This document shows, piece after piece, positions 1 through 5,191 of a stretch of DNA of 8,401 nucleotides. The notes below the pieces were generated by a model. That model searched no databases, had not been told where the DNA came from, and saw nothing but the letters and a program-made list of their open reading frames with translations. The stretch lies in contig FR902904.1 of NCBI GenBank assembly GCA_000438155.1, positions 1 through 8,401 on the forward strand, read 5' to 3'. Origin of the DNA: Firmicutes bacterium CAG:95. Lineage in GTDB: Bacteria; Bacillota; Clostridia; Lachnospirales; Lachnospiraceae. The position numbers and the translations under genes were made by a program. Every line of letters starts with the position of its first letter. Within the stretch, counting starts at the first letter, position 1.

Positions 1-65
1 TCATCGTAGCCTCTGTCCATGGCAATCCTGACGAATCATTGATACTAATACTAAAGAAAATAATT

Positions 66-108
66 AGAAGGCGATATTTTCCTTTGGTAGAGGGAGGTAT
101 CGCCTTCT
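66..108. terminator. Hairpin terminator closing the SPFH-RHH operon
   Basis: An 11-bp perfect stem (AGAAGGCGATA at 66-76 with TATCGCCTTCT at 98-108) lies 25 bases beyond the stop codon of the RHH gene. Read on the minus strand, the stem is followed by a T-rich tail (AATTATTTTCTTTAG), as expected for a rho-independent terminator of the minus-strand operon. Read on the plus strand, the 21-base loop can pair further through G-U pairs (77-85 with 89-97), giving an almost continuous 20-bp hairpin, and the tail is TTCTTT. It could therefore also stop a plus-strand transcript entering from the left edge. Confidence 0.7.
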
Positions 109-133
109 TTGATGCTTATATTTTGAAATTCCT

Positions 134-331
134 TTATTTAATATCCAGCTCAATGGGAGCGTCAATGTCGTCGGAGACATATTTCCCGTTCTTCTTTCGC
201 TGTTTCACACATTCGGTTAACAGATATTCAATCTGCCCGTTTAAGGAACGAAAATCGTCCTCGGCCCAAGCGGCTATGGCATCGTAAAGGGCAGCAGATA
301 AACGTAAGGGAACCTGTTTCTTTTCTGCCAT
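134..331 (-). CDS. Ribbon-helix-helix (Arc/MetJ-like) DNA-binding protein, probable repressor of its own operon
   Basis: This 65-residue protein has the compact RHH fold pattern: a short beta strand (about residues 5-11, KKQVPLRL), helix A (about 13-27, AALYDAIAAWAEDDF) and helix B (about 29-45, SLNGQIEYLLTECVKQR), then a charged tail. In RHH proteins the strand pairs in a dimer and its alternating residues (here Q6, P8, R10) enter the DNA major groove. The ATG at 329-331 shares one base with the TAA of the upstream SPFH gene (TAATG), which implies translational coupling and matched expression. RHH proteins bind tandem short palindromes, and two identical 8-bp palindromes lie on the operon promoter at 1385-1403, so autorepression is the natural inference. 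The RHH assignment is from sequence pattern. No toxin is encoded nearby, so I do not call it an antitoxin. Confidence 0.8.
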   Translation of the reverse strand: MAEKKQVPLRLSAALYDAIAAWAEDDFRSLNGQIEYLLTECVKQRKKNGKYVSDDIDAPIELDIK

Positions 332-1347
332 TAATACAGGCTTCCGGAGTTGACAACGGGTTGCGCATCATGGTTGCCGCAAAGTACCACGAGCAGGTTG
401 GAAACCATGGCAGCCTTCCGCTCTTCGTCTAAGTTTACTACCTGGGTTTCGTTAAGACGTTCTAAAGCCATTTCAACCATACCGACTGCACCGTCTACAA
501 TCATTTTACGTGCATCGATAATAGCCGATGCCTGCTGACGCTGTAACATTACAGCAGCAATTTCCGGAGCATAGGCAAGATAGGTAATCCGGGCTTCGAT
601 AATTTCAAGACCGGCTTCTCCAACCTTTTCCTGAATTTCCTGACGGATCCGCTCGGCAACGACTTCACTGGAACCGCGAAGACTGCCCTCATCGGCCTGA
701 CCGTCCCCTGTCGTATCGACACCTGCAGATACATCATAAGGATAAATACGTACGATGTTACGCAGGGCACTGTCACATTGCAGGGACAGGTATTCCTTAT
801 AGTTATCGACATTAAATACAGCTTTGGCAGTATCAACGACACGCCACATTACTGCAATACCGATTTCGATCGGGTTACCGAGACAGTCATTGATTTTCTG
901 ACGGTTATTATTGAGTGTCATAATTTTTAAAGAGACCTTCTTGCTGGCAGCCTGGGCAGCATTTATTTCACCCGTTGTACCGGTAGAAATCTTGAGAGAA
1001 GAGAGGGCACCGCCTGTCGGGGCATCAATACCACTTTGATTCAGTTTGGTAGCGGCAGCCGGGTTGACAGCGGTACAGAAGGGATTCACAAAGTAAAATC
1101 CGGCTTCCTTTAAGGTACCGACATAGTTACCAAAGAGAGTAAGTACTAAAGCCTCCTGCGGTTTTAAAACCTTAAGGCCAAGGAAAGGAATCCAGCCGAT
1201 TCCGAGATAGATCACAGCAACAATACACAGAGGCTTTGAATGGTCAACACCGATACACATTAAAATCGCTGCAGCGATATAGAGAGCAATAAAAAGCAGC
1301 ATCATAGCCATTCCGTTTTTCTTTTTGTTTAAAACTTTTTCTTCCAT
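331..1347 (-). CDS. SPFH/band-7 domain membrane protein
   Basis: This 338-residue protein of the SPFH (stomatin/prohibitin/flotillin/HflK-C) superfamily probably scaffolds a membrane microdomain or large ring at the cytoplasmic membrane; its precise role is unknown. Two hydrophobic segments lie at about 13-33 and 39-60, then the typical entry KPQEALVLTLFGNYVGTLKE and a band-7 core from about 62 to 285. Recognisable parts are GNPIEIGIAVMWRVVDTAKAVF (about 157-178), ARITYLAYAPEIAAVMLQRQQA (about 252-273) and the C-terminal tail AQPVVNSGSLY. Family members usually pass quickly from the NPF motif to the core; here a Gly/Ala/Thr-rich stretch of about 40 residues (98-137) intervenes. Residues 211-220 (DTTGDGQADE) resemble a calcium-binding loop. 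The ATG at 1347 has an AAAGGAGTG site 8 bases upstream (1356-1364). The RHH gene follows with a one-base overlap. Confidence 0.9.
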   Translation of the reverse strand: MEEKVLNKKKNGMAMMLLFIALYIAAAILMCIGVDHSKPLCIVAVIYLGIGWIPFLGLKVLKPQEALVLTLFGNYVGTLKEAGFYFVNPFCTAVNPAAATKLNQSGIDAPTGGALSSLKISTGTTGEINAAQAASKKVSLKIMTLNNNRQKINDCLGNPIEIGIAVMWRVVDTAKAVFNVDNYKEYLSLQCDSALRNIVRIYPYDVSAGVDTTGDGQADEGSLRGSSEVVAERIRQEIQEKVGEAGLEIIEARITYLAYAPEIAAVMLQRQQASAIIDARKMIVDGAVGMVEMALERLNETQVVNLDEERKAAMVSNLLVVLCGNHDAQPVVNSGSLY

Positions 1348-1384
1348 AATGAATTCACTCCTTTACATGATAATTATATTTATC

Positions 1385-1403
1385 TGATATCAAAATGATA
1401 TCA
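1385..1403. promoter_or_regulatory. Tandem palindromic operator, two TGATATCA boxes
   Basis: Two identical, self-complementary 8-bp boxes TGATATCA (1385-1392 and 1396-1403) are separated by AAA, so their centres are 11 bp apart, about one helical turn. This matches the half-site geometry known for RHH repressors: Arc half-sites are 11 bp apart, and MetJ uses tandem 8-bp palindromes. The boxes cover the -10 element and likely transcription start of the SPFH-RHH promoter. Binding by the RHH protein encoded in the same operon is inferred. Confidence 0.75.
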
Positions 1404-1423
1404 CTGAGAAATTAGAATGTCAA
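1395..1423 (-). promoter_or_regulatory. Sigma-A-type promoter of the SPFH-RHH operon
   Basis: On the minus strand the -35 box is TTGACA (1418-1423, perfect) and the -10 box is TATCAT (1395-1400, five of six), with a 17-base spacer. Transcription should start near 1388, about 40 bases before the SPFH start codon. The -10 box lies inside the tandem palindrome operator, so a bound protein would block RNA polymerase. Confidence 0.85.
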
Positions 1424-1446
1424 CACAAGAATGAAAATGAAAACAG

Positions 1447-1460
1447 TTTGTATTTACAAA
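1447..1460. repeat. Short perfect inverted repeat in the divergent intergenic region
   Basis: TTTGTA (1447-1452) and TACAAA (1455-1460) are exact inverted copies separated by TT. They sit between the minus-strand SPFH promoter and the plus-strand flavin reductase remnant. The sequence is AT-rich, so chance is a real possibility. It may be an old operator for the plus-strand gene. I found no convincing -35/-10 pair for the plus strand between 1430 and 1510; the best is TTTACA at 1453-1458 with a poor -10 (TACGTT, 1476-1481). Confidence 0.3.
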
Positions 1461-1527
1461 TTTTATCCGTTGAGTTACGTTATATGAATAGAAACAAACA
1501 ATAACATTCTGAAAGGAGTTTAATACA

Positions 1528-1690
1528 ATGAGCAGAGTAAATTTGGGAGCAAAGCCGGTCATGTATCGGATGCTGCTTCTGCTTACAGCAGCCTATGATA
1601 AAAATGGAGTACCGGATGCAATGAATGCCGCATATCGGACTTGGCAGCAAGGCAGGGCATGCATTTAAGGATGGATTACAGTTAAAGTAA
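1528..1690 (+). pseudogene. Flavoredoxin-type flavin reductase remnant with internal deletion
   Basis: The intact frame starts at ATG 1528 behind a good GAAAGGAG site (1511-1518) and reads MSRVNLGAKPVMYRMLLLL then TAAYDKNGVPDAMNAA. This is the N-terminus of flavin reductase-like FMN-binding split-barrel proteins (usual form NLGAKPxMYPMPV...YDENGxxNAMNAAWGG). After about codon 36 the sequence jumps to another frame and stops at 1666-1668, giving 46 codons. In the +1 frame, 1637-1690 encodes GLGSKAGHAFKDGLQLK and a stop, matching the usual C-terminus of the same family (LGEKxGxAFKDGxxLK). Full-length members have about 190 residues, so roughly 400 bases are missing and the joint is out of frame. 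The prolines normally found in MYPMP are also replaced (R, L), which suggests decay. The short ORF may still be translated but cannot form the FMN fold. Confidence 0.8.
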
Positions 1691-1709
1691 TCTGTAGAAG
1701 GAGTAGAGA

Positions 1710-2234
1710 ATGAAAAAATGGTATCAGAATAAAAAGGTATGGATTTTAGCCGGAGGCATTGTAGTTCTTGCAGGAATTGGTGGATTTGTGGCAACTCATG
1801 TGAAGCTGTATCAGGATGGATCTGCTTCCGTATCCATCATTGGAGGAGCGGATGGACCGACCTCTATTTTTCTTGCAGGTAAATTACCCGGTCACGGATC
1901 ACAGGATCAGAACATTTCCACGCTGCCGCTGGATATTACCATGCGTGTTGTCGATTATAAAGATGGGATTCTGACCGTAGAAATCGACAATCACAGCGGC
2001 TATGAGATGGAATACGGCAATGAATATTCCTTACAGAAGCTTGAAGGAGAGGAATGGGTAGAGGTGAAACCGAAGCAGGAATATGGATGGACGGACATCG
2101 CGCATATCATTCCGGATCTTACAGTAAATACGGAAACCTATGACCTTACTCCCTTTGGAACACTTTCTTCCGGAAAATACAAGCTGGTGAAGGACGATCT
2201 GGAAGCAGAATTTGAACTTACCGAAGAGGAGTAA
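1710..2234 (+). CDS. Membrane-anchored Big_14-like (Ig-like) protein with an OadB-type IGGADGPTSIF motif
   Basis: This 174-residue protein has a short basic N-terminus and one hydrophobic segment (about 9-27), so it is a signal-anchored or exported protein without a lipobox cysteine. Residues 42-58 read SIIGGADGPTSIFLAGK, nearly identical to the conserved IGIIGGADGPTAIF signature of the beta subunit of sodium-translocating decarboxylases (OadB/MmdB/GcdB). The rest of that ten-plus-helix protein is absent, so it is not a decarboxylase. Residues about 75-172 resemble the Gram-positive Ig-like domain Big_14: a strand with DGILTVEIDNHSG, a central EYSLQKLEGEEWVEV, and the ending TPFGTLSSGKYKLVKDD. 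The ATG follows AGAAGGAG (1696-1703) with a 6-base gap. A terminator at 2268-2307 isolates it from the next gene. Function is unknown; a cell-surface role is inferred. Confidence 0.8.
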   Translation: MKKWYQNKKVWILAGGIVVLAGIGGFVATHVKLYQDGSASVSIIGGADGPTSIFLAGKLPGHGSQDQNISTLPLDITMRVVDYKDGILTVEIDNHSGYEMEYGNEYSLQKLEGEEWVEVKPKQEYGWTDIAHIIPDLTVNTETYDLTPFGTLSSGKYKLVKDDLEAEFELTEEE

Positions 2235-2267
2235 TGCAGCTATTCAGAAGTTTCCACTTATTTATTC

Positions 2268-2307
2268 AAAAGCAGGGGTGTTTGTGCATACAGGCATCCT
2301 TGTTTTT
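2268..2307 (+). terminator. Rho-independent terminator after the Ig-like protein gene
   Basis: The left arm AAAAGCAGGGGTG (2268-2280) pairs with CATCCTTGTTTTT (2295-2307) over 13 positions, three of them G-U. The loop of 14 bases can form a small inner TGT/ACA stem. The right arm ends in five Ts. It lies 34 bases past the stop codon of the preceding gene. Confidence 0.75.
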
Positions 2308-2328
2308 ATGGGAAAACAGAGGTAGAAT
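2300..2328 (+). promoter_or_regulatory. Candidate promoter for the phosphatase-HD-zinc ribbon operon
   Basis: TTGTTT (2300-2305) and TAGAAT (2323-2328) are separated by 17 bases. The -10 matches five of six consensus positions; the -35 matches only three. The -35 is embedded in the tail of the preceding terminator, a common compact layout. It would give a leader of about 25 bases before the AGGAGG site at 2347. Confidence 0.45.
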
Positions 2329-2346
2329 AATTGGGGATAAAAATGC

Positions 2347-2352
2347 AGGAGG
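2347..2352 (+). promoter_or_regulatory. Ribosome binding site fixing the phosphatase start at 2361
   Basis: A perfect AGGAGG lies 8 bases before ATG 2361. The upstream in-frame TTG at 2331 has no such site, and the residues it would add do not belong to the phosphatase fold. Confidence 0.85.
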
Positions 2353-2360
2353 AAATCATT

Positions 2361-2909
2361 ATGCTTTATATTATGCGGCACGGCAGGACCGATTGGAATG
2401 ATGCTTATAAATTACAGGGACGGACGGATATTCCATTAAACGATGCGGGACGCCGTATGGCACAGGAAGCAGCACAGCGTTATCGGGAGGTTTCGTTTGA
2501 CGTCTGTTTCTGTTCCCCACTGATCCGGGCGCGCGAGACGGCAGAGATTTTCTTAAAAGGAAGAGATACACCCATTCTTTTTGATGACCGCCTTAAGGAA
2601 ATGTGCTTTGGTGTATGCGAGGGAAGTGAAAATGTTTTTGAAAATCGGGACACTCCGGTATATACTTTGTTTAAGGATCCAACGCATTATGTGGCGCCTG
2701 AAGGTGCAGAGAGCTTTGAGGAGCTGTTTGCAAGGACAGGTTCCTTTTTGAAGGAAGTTGTGGAACCGGCACTGCAGGAGGGAAAGGATGTCCTGATTGT
2801 CGGGCATGGTGCGATGAATTCAAGTATTGTCTGCCAGATCCGTAATCTCCCGCTCGAAGAGTTCTGGAGTGCAGGAATTGAAAAGTGTAAATTGATGAAA
2901 CTGATTTAA
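2361..2909 (+). CDS. Histidine phosphatase family protein (phosphoglycerate mutase-like)
   Basis: This 182-residue cytoplasmic enzyme belongs to the histidine phosphatase (PhoE/GpmB-type) superfamily, which removes phosphate through a phosphohistidine intermediate. The N-terminal catalytic motif is MRHGRT (R6, H7, G8). It is followed by the family blocks LNDAG (26-30), CSPLIRARETAEIF (51-64, with the second phosphate-binding Arg) and LKEMCFGVCEG (78-88, with the likely proton-donor Glu). The second catalytic His is in VGHGAMN (H149). Length is normal for the small phosphatases of this family. ATG 2361 is preferred over TTG 2331 because of the perfect AGGAGG. The substrate cannot be read from sequence. 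The HD-domain gene follows 93 bases downstream on the same strand, so the two phosphohydrolases may be co-expressed. Confidence 0.9.
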   Translation: MLYIMRHGRTDWNDAYKLQGRTDIPLNDAGRRMAQEAAQRYREVSFDVCFCSPLIRARETAEIFLKGRDTPILFDDRLKEMCFGVCEGSENVFENRDTPVYTLFKDPTHYVAPEGAESFEELFARTGSFLKEVVEPALQEGKDVLIVGHGAMNSSIVCQIRNLPLEEFWSAGIEKCKLMKLI

Positions 2910-2950
2910 CGGTCTGGAAAAGATACAAACGATGCAGAAGAAAGAAAAGA

Positions 2951-2986
2951 TGGTTACTGGAACAAAGTAGGAGTGAACAGTAACCA
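2951..2986 (+). other. Hairpin directly upstream of the HD gene ribosome binding site
   Basis: TGGTTACTG (2951-2959) and CAGTAACCA (2978-2986) form a perfect 9-bp stem with an 18-base loop. The right arm ends at the first base of the AAAGAGGAG site used by the HD gene. There is no T-run, so it is not a terminator. It may act as an mRNA processing or stability element, or affect access to the ribosome binding site. Confidence 0.5.
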
Positions 2987-2994
2987 AAGAGGAG
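2986..2994 (+). promoter_or_regulatory. Ribosome binding site fixing the HD protein start at 3003
   Basis: AAAGAGGAG ends 8 bases before ATG 3003. The alternative in-frame GTG at 2973 has only a weak AGGA very close to it and lies inside the loop of the 2951-2986 hairpin. Confidence 0.75.
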
Positions 2995-3002
2995 AACAGA
3001 AC

Positions 3003-3611
3003 ATGAACGCAGGACTTACGAGAGAAGAAGCACTTGCTTTATTAAAGAAGTATAATAAGGATCCGTTTCATATCCAGCATGCCTTTACGGTGGAAGCGGT
3101 TATGAAGTGGTACGCACAGAAATCAGGTTATGGTGAGGAGGCAGAATTCTGGGGAATCGTAGGACTTCTGCATGACATTGATTTTGAATTATATCCGGCA
3201 GAGCATTGCCTCAAAGCACCTGAAATGTTAAGAGAAGGTGGTGCAACGGAAGAAGTGATCCACGGCGTGGTCTCCCACGGCTATGGCATTACCGTAGAGT
3301 GCGGCACGACCCTCGATGTGGCACCGGAGCATGAAATGGAGAAGGTACTGTTTGCAGCGGACGAACTGACAGGTCTCATCTGGGCAGCTGCCCTGATGCG
3401 TCCTTCAAAGAGCACGAAGGATATGGAATTAAAATCCTTAAAGAAAAAGTATAAGAGTAAAGGCTTTGCGGCAGGCTGCTCCCGTGAGGTGATTGAACGC
3501 GGTGCTGAACAGCTTGGCTGGGAGTTAGACGAACTTCTCGCAAAGACCTTACAGGCAATGGCTGCAGCTGAGGATGAAATTCAGGGTGAGATGGAGCAGA
3601 ATGCGGAATAA
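3003..3611 (+). CDS. HD-domain (HDIG-like) metal-dependent hydrolase, uncharacterised
   Basis: This 202-residue cytoplasmic protein is of the HD superfamily, whose members are metal-dependent phosphohydrolases often acting on nucleotides. The core pattern is visible: HIQHAFTVEAVM (H23, H26), GLLHDIDFE (H57-D58, the HD pair), VIHGVVSHGYG (H87, H92) and AADELTGLI (D120). H26, H57, D58 and D120 are the likely metal ligands. The region RPSKSTKDMELKSLKKKYK followed by FAAG (about 133-158) is typical of an uncharacterised HD family common in Clostridia, and the length agrees. The start at 3003 rests on AAAGAGGAG; GTG 2973 would add ten residues of no obvious role. The zinc-ribbon gene starts 43 bases after the stop, suggesting one transcript. 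The substrate is unknown. Confidence 0.85.
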   Translation: MNAGLTREEALALLKKYNKDPFHIQHAFTVEAVMKWYAQKSGYGEEAEFWGIVGLLHDIDFELYPAEHCLKAPEMLREGGATEEVIHGVVSHGYGITVECGTTLDVAPEHEMEKVLFAADELTGLIWAAALMRPSKSTKDMELKSLKKKYKSKGFAAGCSREVIERGAEQLGWELDELLAKTLQAMAAAEDEIQGEMEQNAE

Positions 3612-3654
3612 TCAGGACGATAAAAGGATGCTGATGAATTGAAGGAGAGCCGTT

Positions 3655-4428
3655 ATGGCGATGGAGAATGAAAGAAAAGTCATCTGTCCAAACTGTGGGG
3701 GTGAGTTTAAGGAACAGAGTGCCAAGTGTCCATACTGTGGCACAATGTATTATCCCGGTGCGGAGGAGGAGTACTTAAAGAAACTGGAGCATGTCCGTAC
3801 GGATCTGGAAGATCTGGGAGCAGTACCGGAACAGGAAACAGTGAAAGCCATTAAGAAGCGGGCAGGATGGGTAATAAAGCTTGCCGTAGCTGCAATTATC
3901 GTGATTGTTCTTGGTGCAGGCTTTCTGGCGTGGAAGAACCGGGAAGAACCCTATGATGCGAAGACACAATACCTTTGGAGACAGGAAAATTATCCGAAGA
4001 TGGAAGAAATGTTTGCGAATGAACAGTATGCAGAGCTGTATGCCTTCATCGAACAGGAAACTGCCAATGGGATTTATCTGTCAGACTGGGAACACTGGTC
4101 ATTTATGATGGTCTGGGGGATCTGTGACACGGCAGAGGAATGTCTTGAAAGGGAAGCCAATGGAGAAATTCTCAAGGAATATCAGGAAACCCTGCTTTTA
4201 AATGACTACTGGATTTTAAAAGGAATTTCCTATTCGGTACTGCTTTCGAAGGAAGACCGGGAGCAGCTGGAACCCTTCCGGGAGCAGGTACTTGCAGACC
4301 TTGAGGGCCGTTGGGACTTTTCACAGGAAGATCTTAAGAAGTTTGAAGAGGAAGTGAAAAGCAACTACGGATATCCAAAATATGAAACCTGTGAAGCCTA
4401 TATTAAAAAATGGATGAAAGGAAAATAG
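3655..4428 (+). CDS. Zinc-ribbon single-pass membrane protein, first of three tandem paralogues
   Basis: This 257-residue protein begins with a zinc ribbon, CPNCG (C11, C14) and CPYCG (C25, C28). A charged linker follows, then a basic stretch (KAIKKRAGW, 65-72), one transmembrane helix (about 72-93) and an acidic, helical C-terminal region of about 160 residues. The positive charges before the helix suggest a cytoplasmic zinc ribbon and an outside C-terminal part. The C-terminal part contains MEEMFANEQYAELYAFIE (about 116-133), which aligns with MDQYLEEEDYLGFHAFCE in the next protein. GGAG (3644-3647) lies 7 bases before the ATG. No enzymatic motif is visible. The layout resembles other zinc-ribbon membrane sensors such as TcaA in general form only. 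Function unknown. Confidence 0.8.
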   Translation: MAMENERKVICPNCGGEFKEQSAKCPYCGTMYYPGAEEEYLKKLEHVRTDLEDLGAVPEQETVKAIKKRAGWVIKLAVAAIIVIVLGAGFLAWKNREEPYDAKTQYLWRQENYPKMEEMFANEQYAELYAFIEQETANGIYLSDWEHWSFMMVWGICDTAEECLEREANGEILKEYQETLLLNDYWILKGISYSVLLSKEDREQLEPFREQVLADLEGRWDFSQEDLKKFEEEVKSNYGYPKYETCEAYIKKWMKGK

Positions 4429-4432
4429 ATAC

Positions 4433-5191
4433 GTGAACTGTAAATACTGTGGAGGAACATTATCGTTAGAGGATCATTTCTGTCCGCATTGTGGAAAACC
4501 AAATGAACATGCAAAACAGCATGCAAAGGACATGGAGGCTTATAAAAGCCGGTTTGATACGACACAGGGCGAAGTATATAAAGTAACAAGGAATTATAGT
4601 GAGATCACGGCTCATGCAGTTATTATCACAGTGCTTGTGGTGCTCATTCTGGTGGTTTTATTTGTGACAAGAAGTGCCTATGCAATTAAGAGAAATATCC
4701 ACGATCTGCAGTCAAAAAGGTATGAAAAGGAATATACTGCAACGATGGATCAATATCTTGAAGAGGAGGACTATCTTGGGTTTCATGCCTTCTGTGAAGC
4801 CCGGGATATCCGGGTCTATACCGAAGGCTATGAAAGCTATGCGGTCATTATGAGAGCAGCAGACCATTATGCCTACATCTATGATAATCTGTTCGAAATG
4901 ATGGAGGCTGAGGCCGAATCACTGAAGGACAGCCGGATTGAATCTCTCGCGGCCTATTGCGATAATTTTGCCAAAGCAAGGGAAAATATGGATTCCTATC
5001 CGGCTGATGAAGCGTACACGGAGCAGGTGCTTCAGAGAATGGAAGAGGATGTGGAAGCACTTCTACGGGCTTATCTGGGACTTACGAAGGAAGAAGCGGA
5101 AGGCTTTTCAAAGCTAAGCAAGGCACAGAGAATGGTTTTACTGGAACAGAAGTATGAGGAGATGGGATATGGCACAAAAATTACAGAATAA
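4433..5191 (+). CDS. Zinc-ribbon single-pass membrane protein, second of three tandem paralogues
   Basis: This 252-residue protein starts at GTG 4433, four bases after the previous stop, with AAAGGA (4417-4422) upstream inside the preceding gene. The zinc ribbon is NCKYCG (C3, C6) and FCPHCG (C17, C20), so almost nothing precedes the first cysteine, which supports the GTG start. A linker with EHAKQHAKDMEAYKSR leads to one transmembrane helix (about 60-79), and a helical, acidic C-terminal region follows. Two blocks resemble the preceding protein: MDQYLEEEDYLGFHAFCE (about 106-123), and EQVLQRMEEDVEALLRAYLG followed by LTKEEAEGF, compared with EQVLADLEGRWDFSQEDLKKF. I read this as old duplication with strong divergence. 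No catalytic motif is visible. Confidence 0.8.
   Translation: MNCKYCGGTLSLEDHFCPHCGKPNEHAKQHAKDMEAYKSRFDTTQGEVYKVTRNYSEITAHAVIITVLVVLILVVLFVTRSAYAIKRNIHDLQSKRYEKEYTATMDQYLEEEDYLGFHAFCEARDIRVYTEGYESYAVIMRAADHYAYIYDNLFEMMEAEAESLKDSRIESLAAYCDNFAKARENMDSYPADEAYTEQVLQRMEEDVEALLRAYLGLTKEEAEGFSKLSKAQRMVLLEQKYEEMGYGTKITE
5157..5161 (+). promoter_or_regulatory. Ribosome binding site deciding the start at 5169
   Basis: AGGAG lies 7 bases before ATG 5169, inside the end of the preceding gene. The upstream in-frame ATG at 5154 would place this site inside its own coding region and has no comparable site. Confidence 0.65.

Noticed and set aside
1..60. Possible end of a gene from left of the window
   Set aside because: Short frames ending at 7-9 or 29-31 on the plus strand are too short to identify, and the minus strand shows only a 12-codon frame. 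Nothing supportable.
39..287. Plus-strand open frame of 82 codons at the left edge
   Set aside because: It runs through the hairpin at 66-108 and antisense to the RHH gene, lacks a ribosome binding site and has no recognisable protein pattern.
549..842. Minus-strand open frame of 97 codons inside the SPFH gene
   Set aside because: It is a shadow in another frame of a well-supported SPFH gene.
134..1347. Reading the RHH gene as an antitoxin of a toxin-antitoxin pair
   Set aside because: Its partner is a 338-residue SPFH membrane protein, not a small toxin, and no toxin-like gene lies nearby.
1480..1794. Minus-strand open frame of 104 codons across the flavin reductase remnant
   Set aside because: It is antisense to two plus-strand features with good ribosome binding sites, and its product has no family resemblance.
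1710..2234. Naming this gene a sodium-translocating decarboxylase beta subunit
   Set aside because: Only the 17-residue signature is shared; the multi-helix membrane body of that family is absent.
2331..2360. Earlier TTG start for the histidine phosphatase
   Set aside because: There is no ribosome binding site before it, while a perfect AGGAGG precedes ATG 2361, where the family N-terminus begins.
2973..3002. Earlier GTG start for the HD protein
   Set aside because: Its upstream site is weak and very close, and it lies in the loop of a hairpin; AAAGAGGAG before 3003 fits better.
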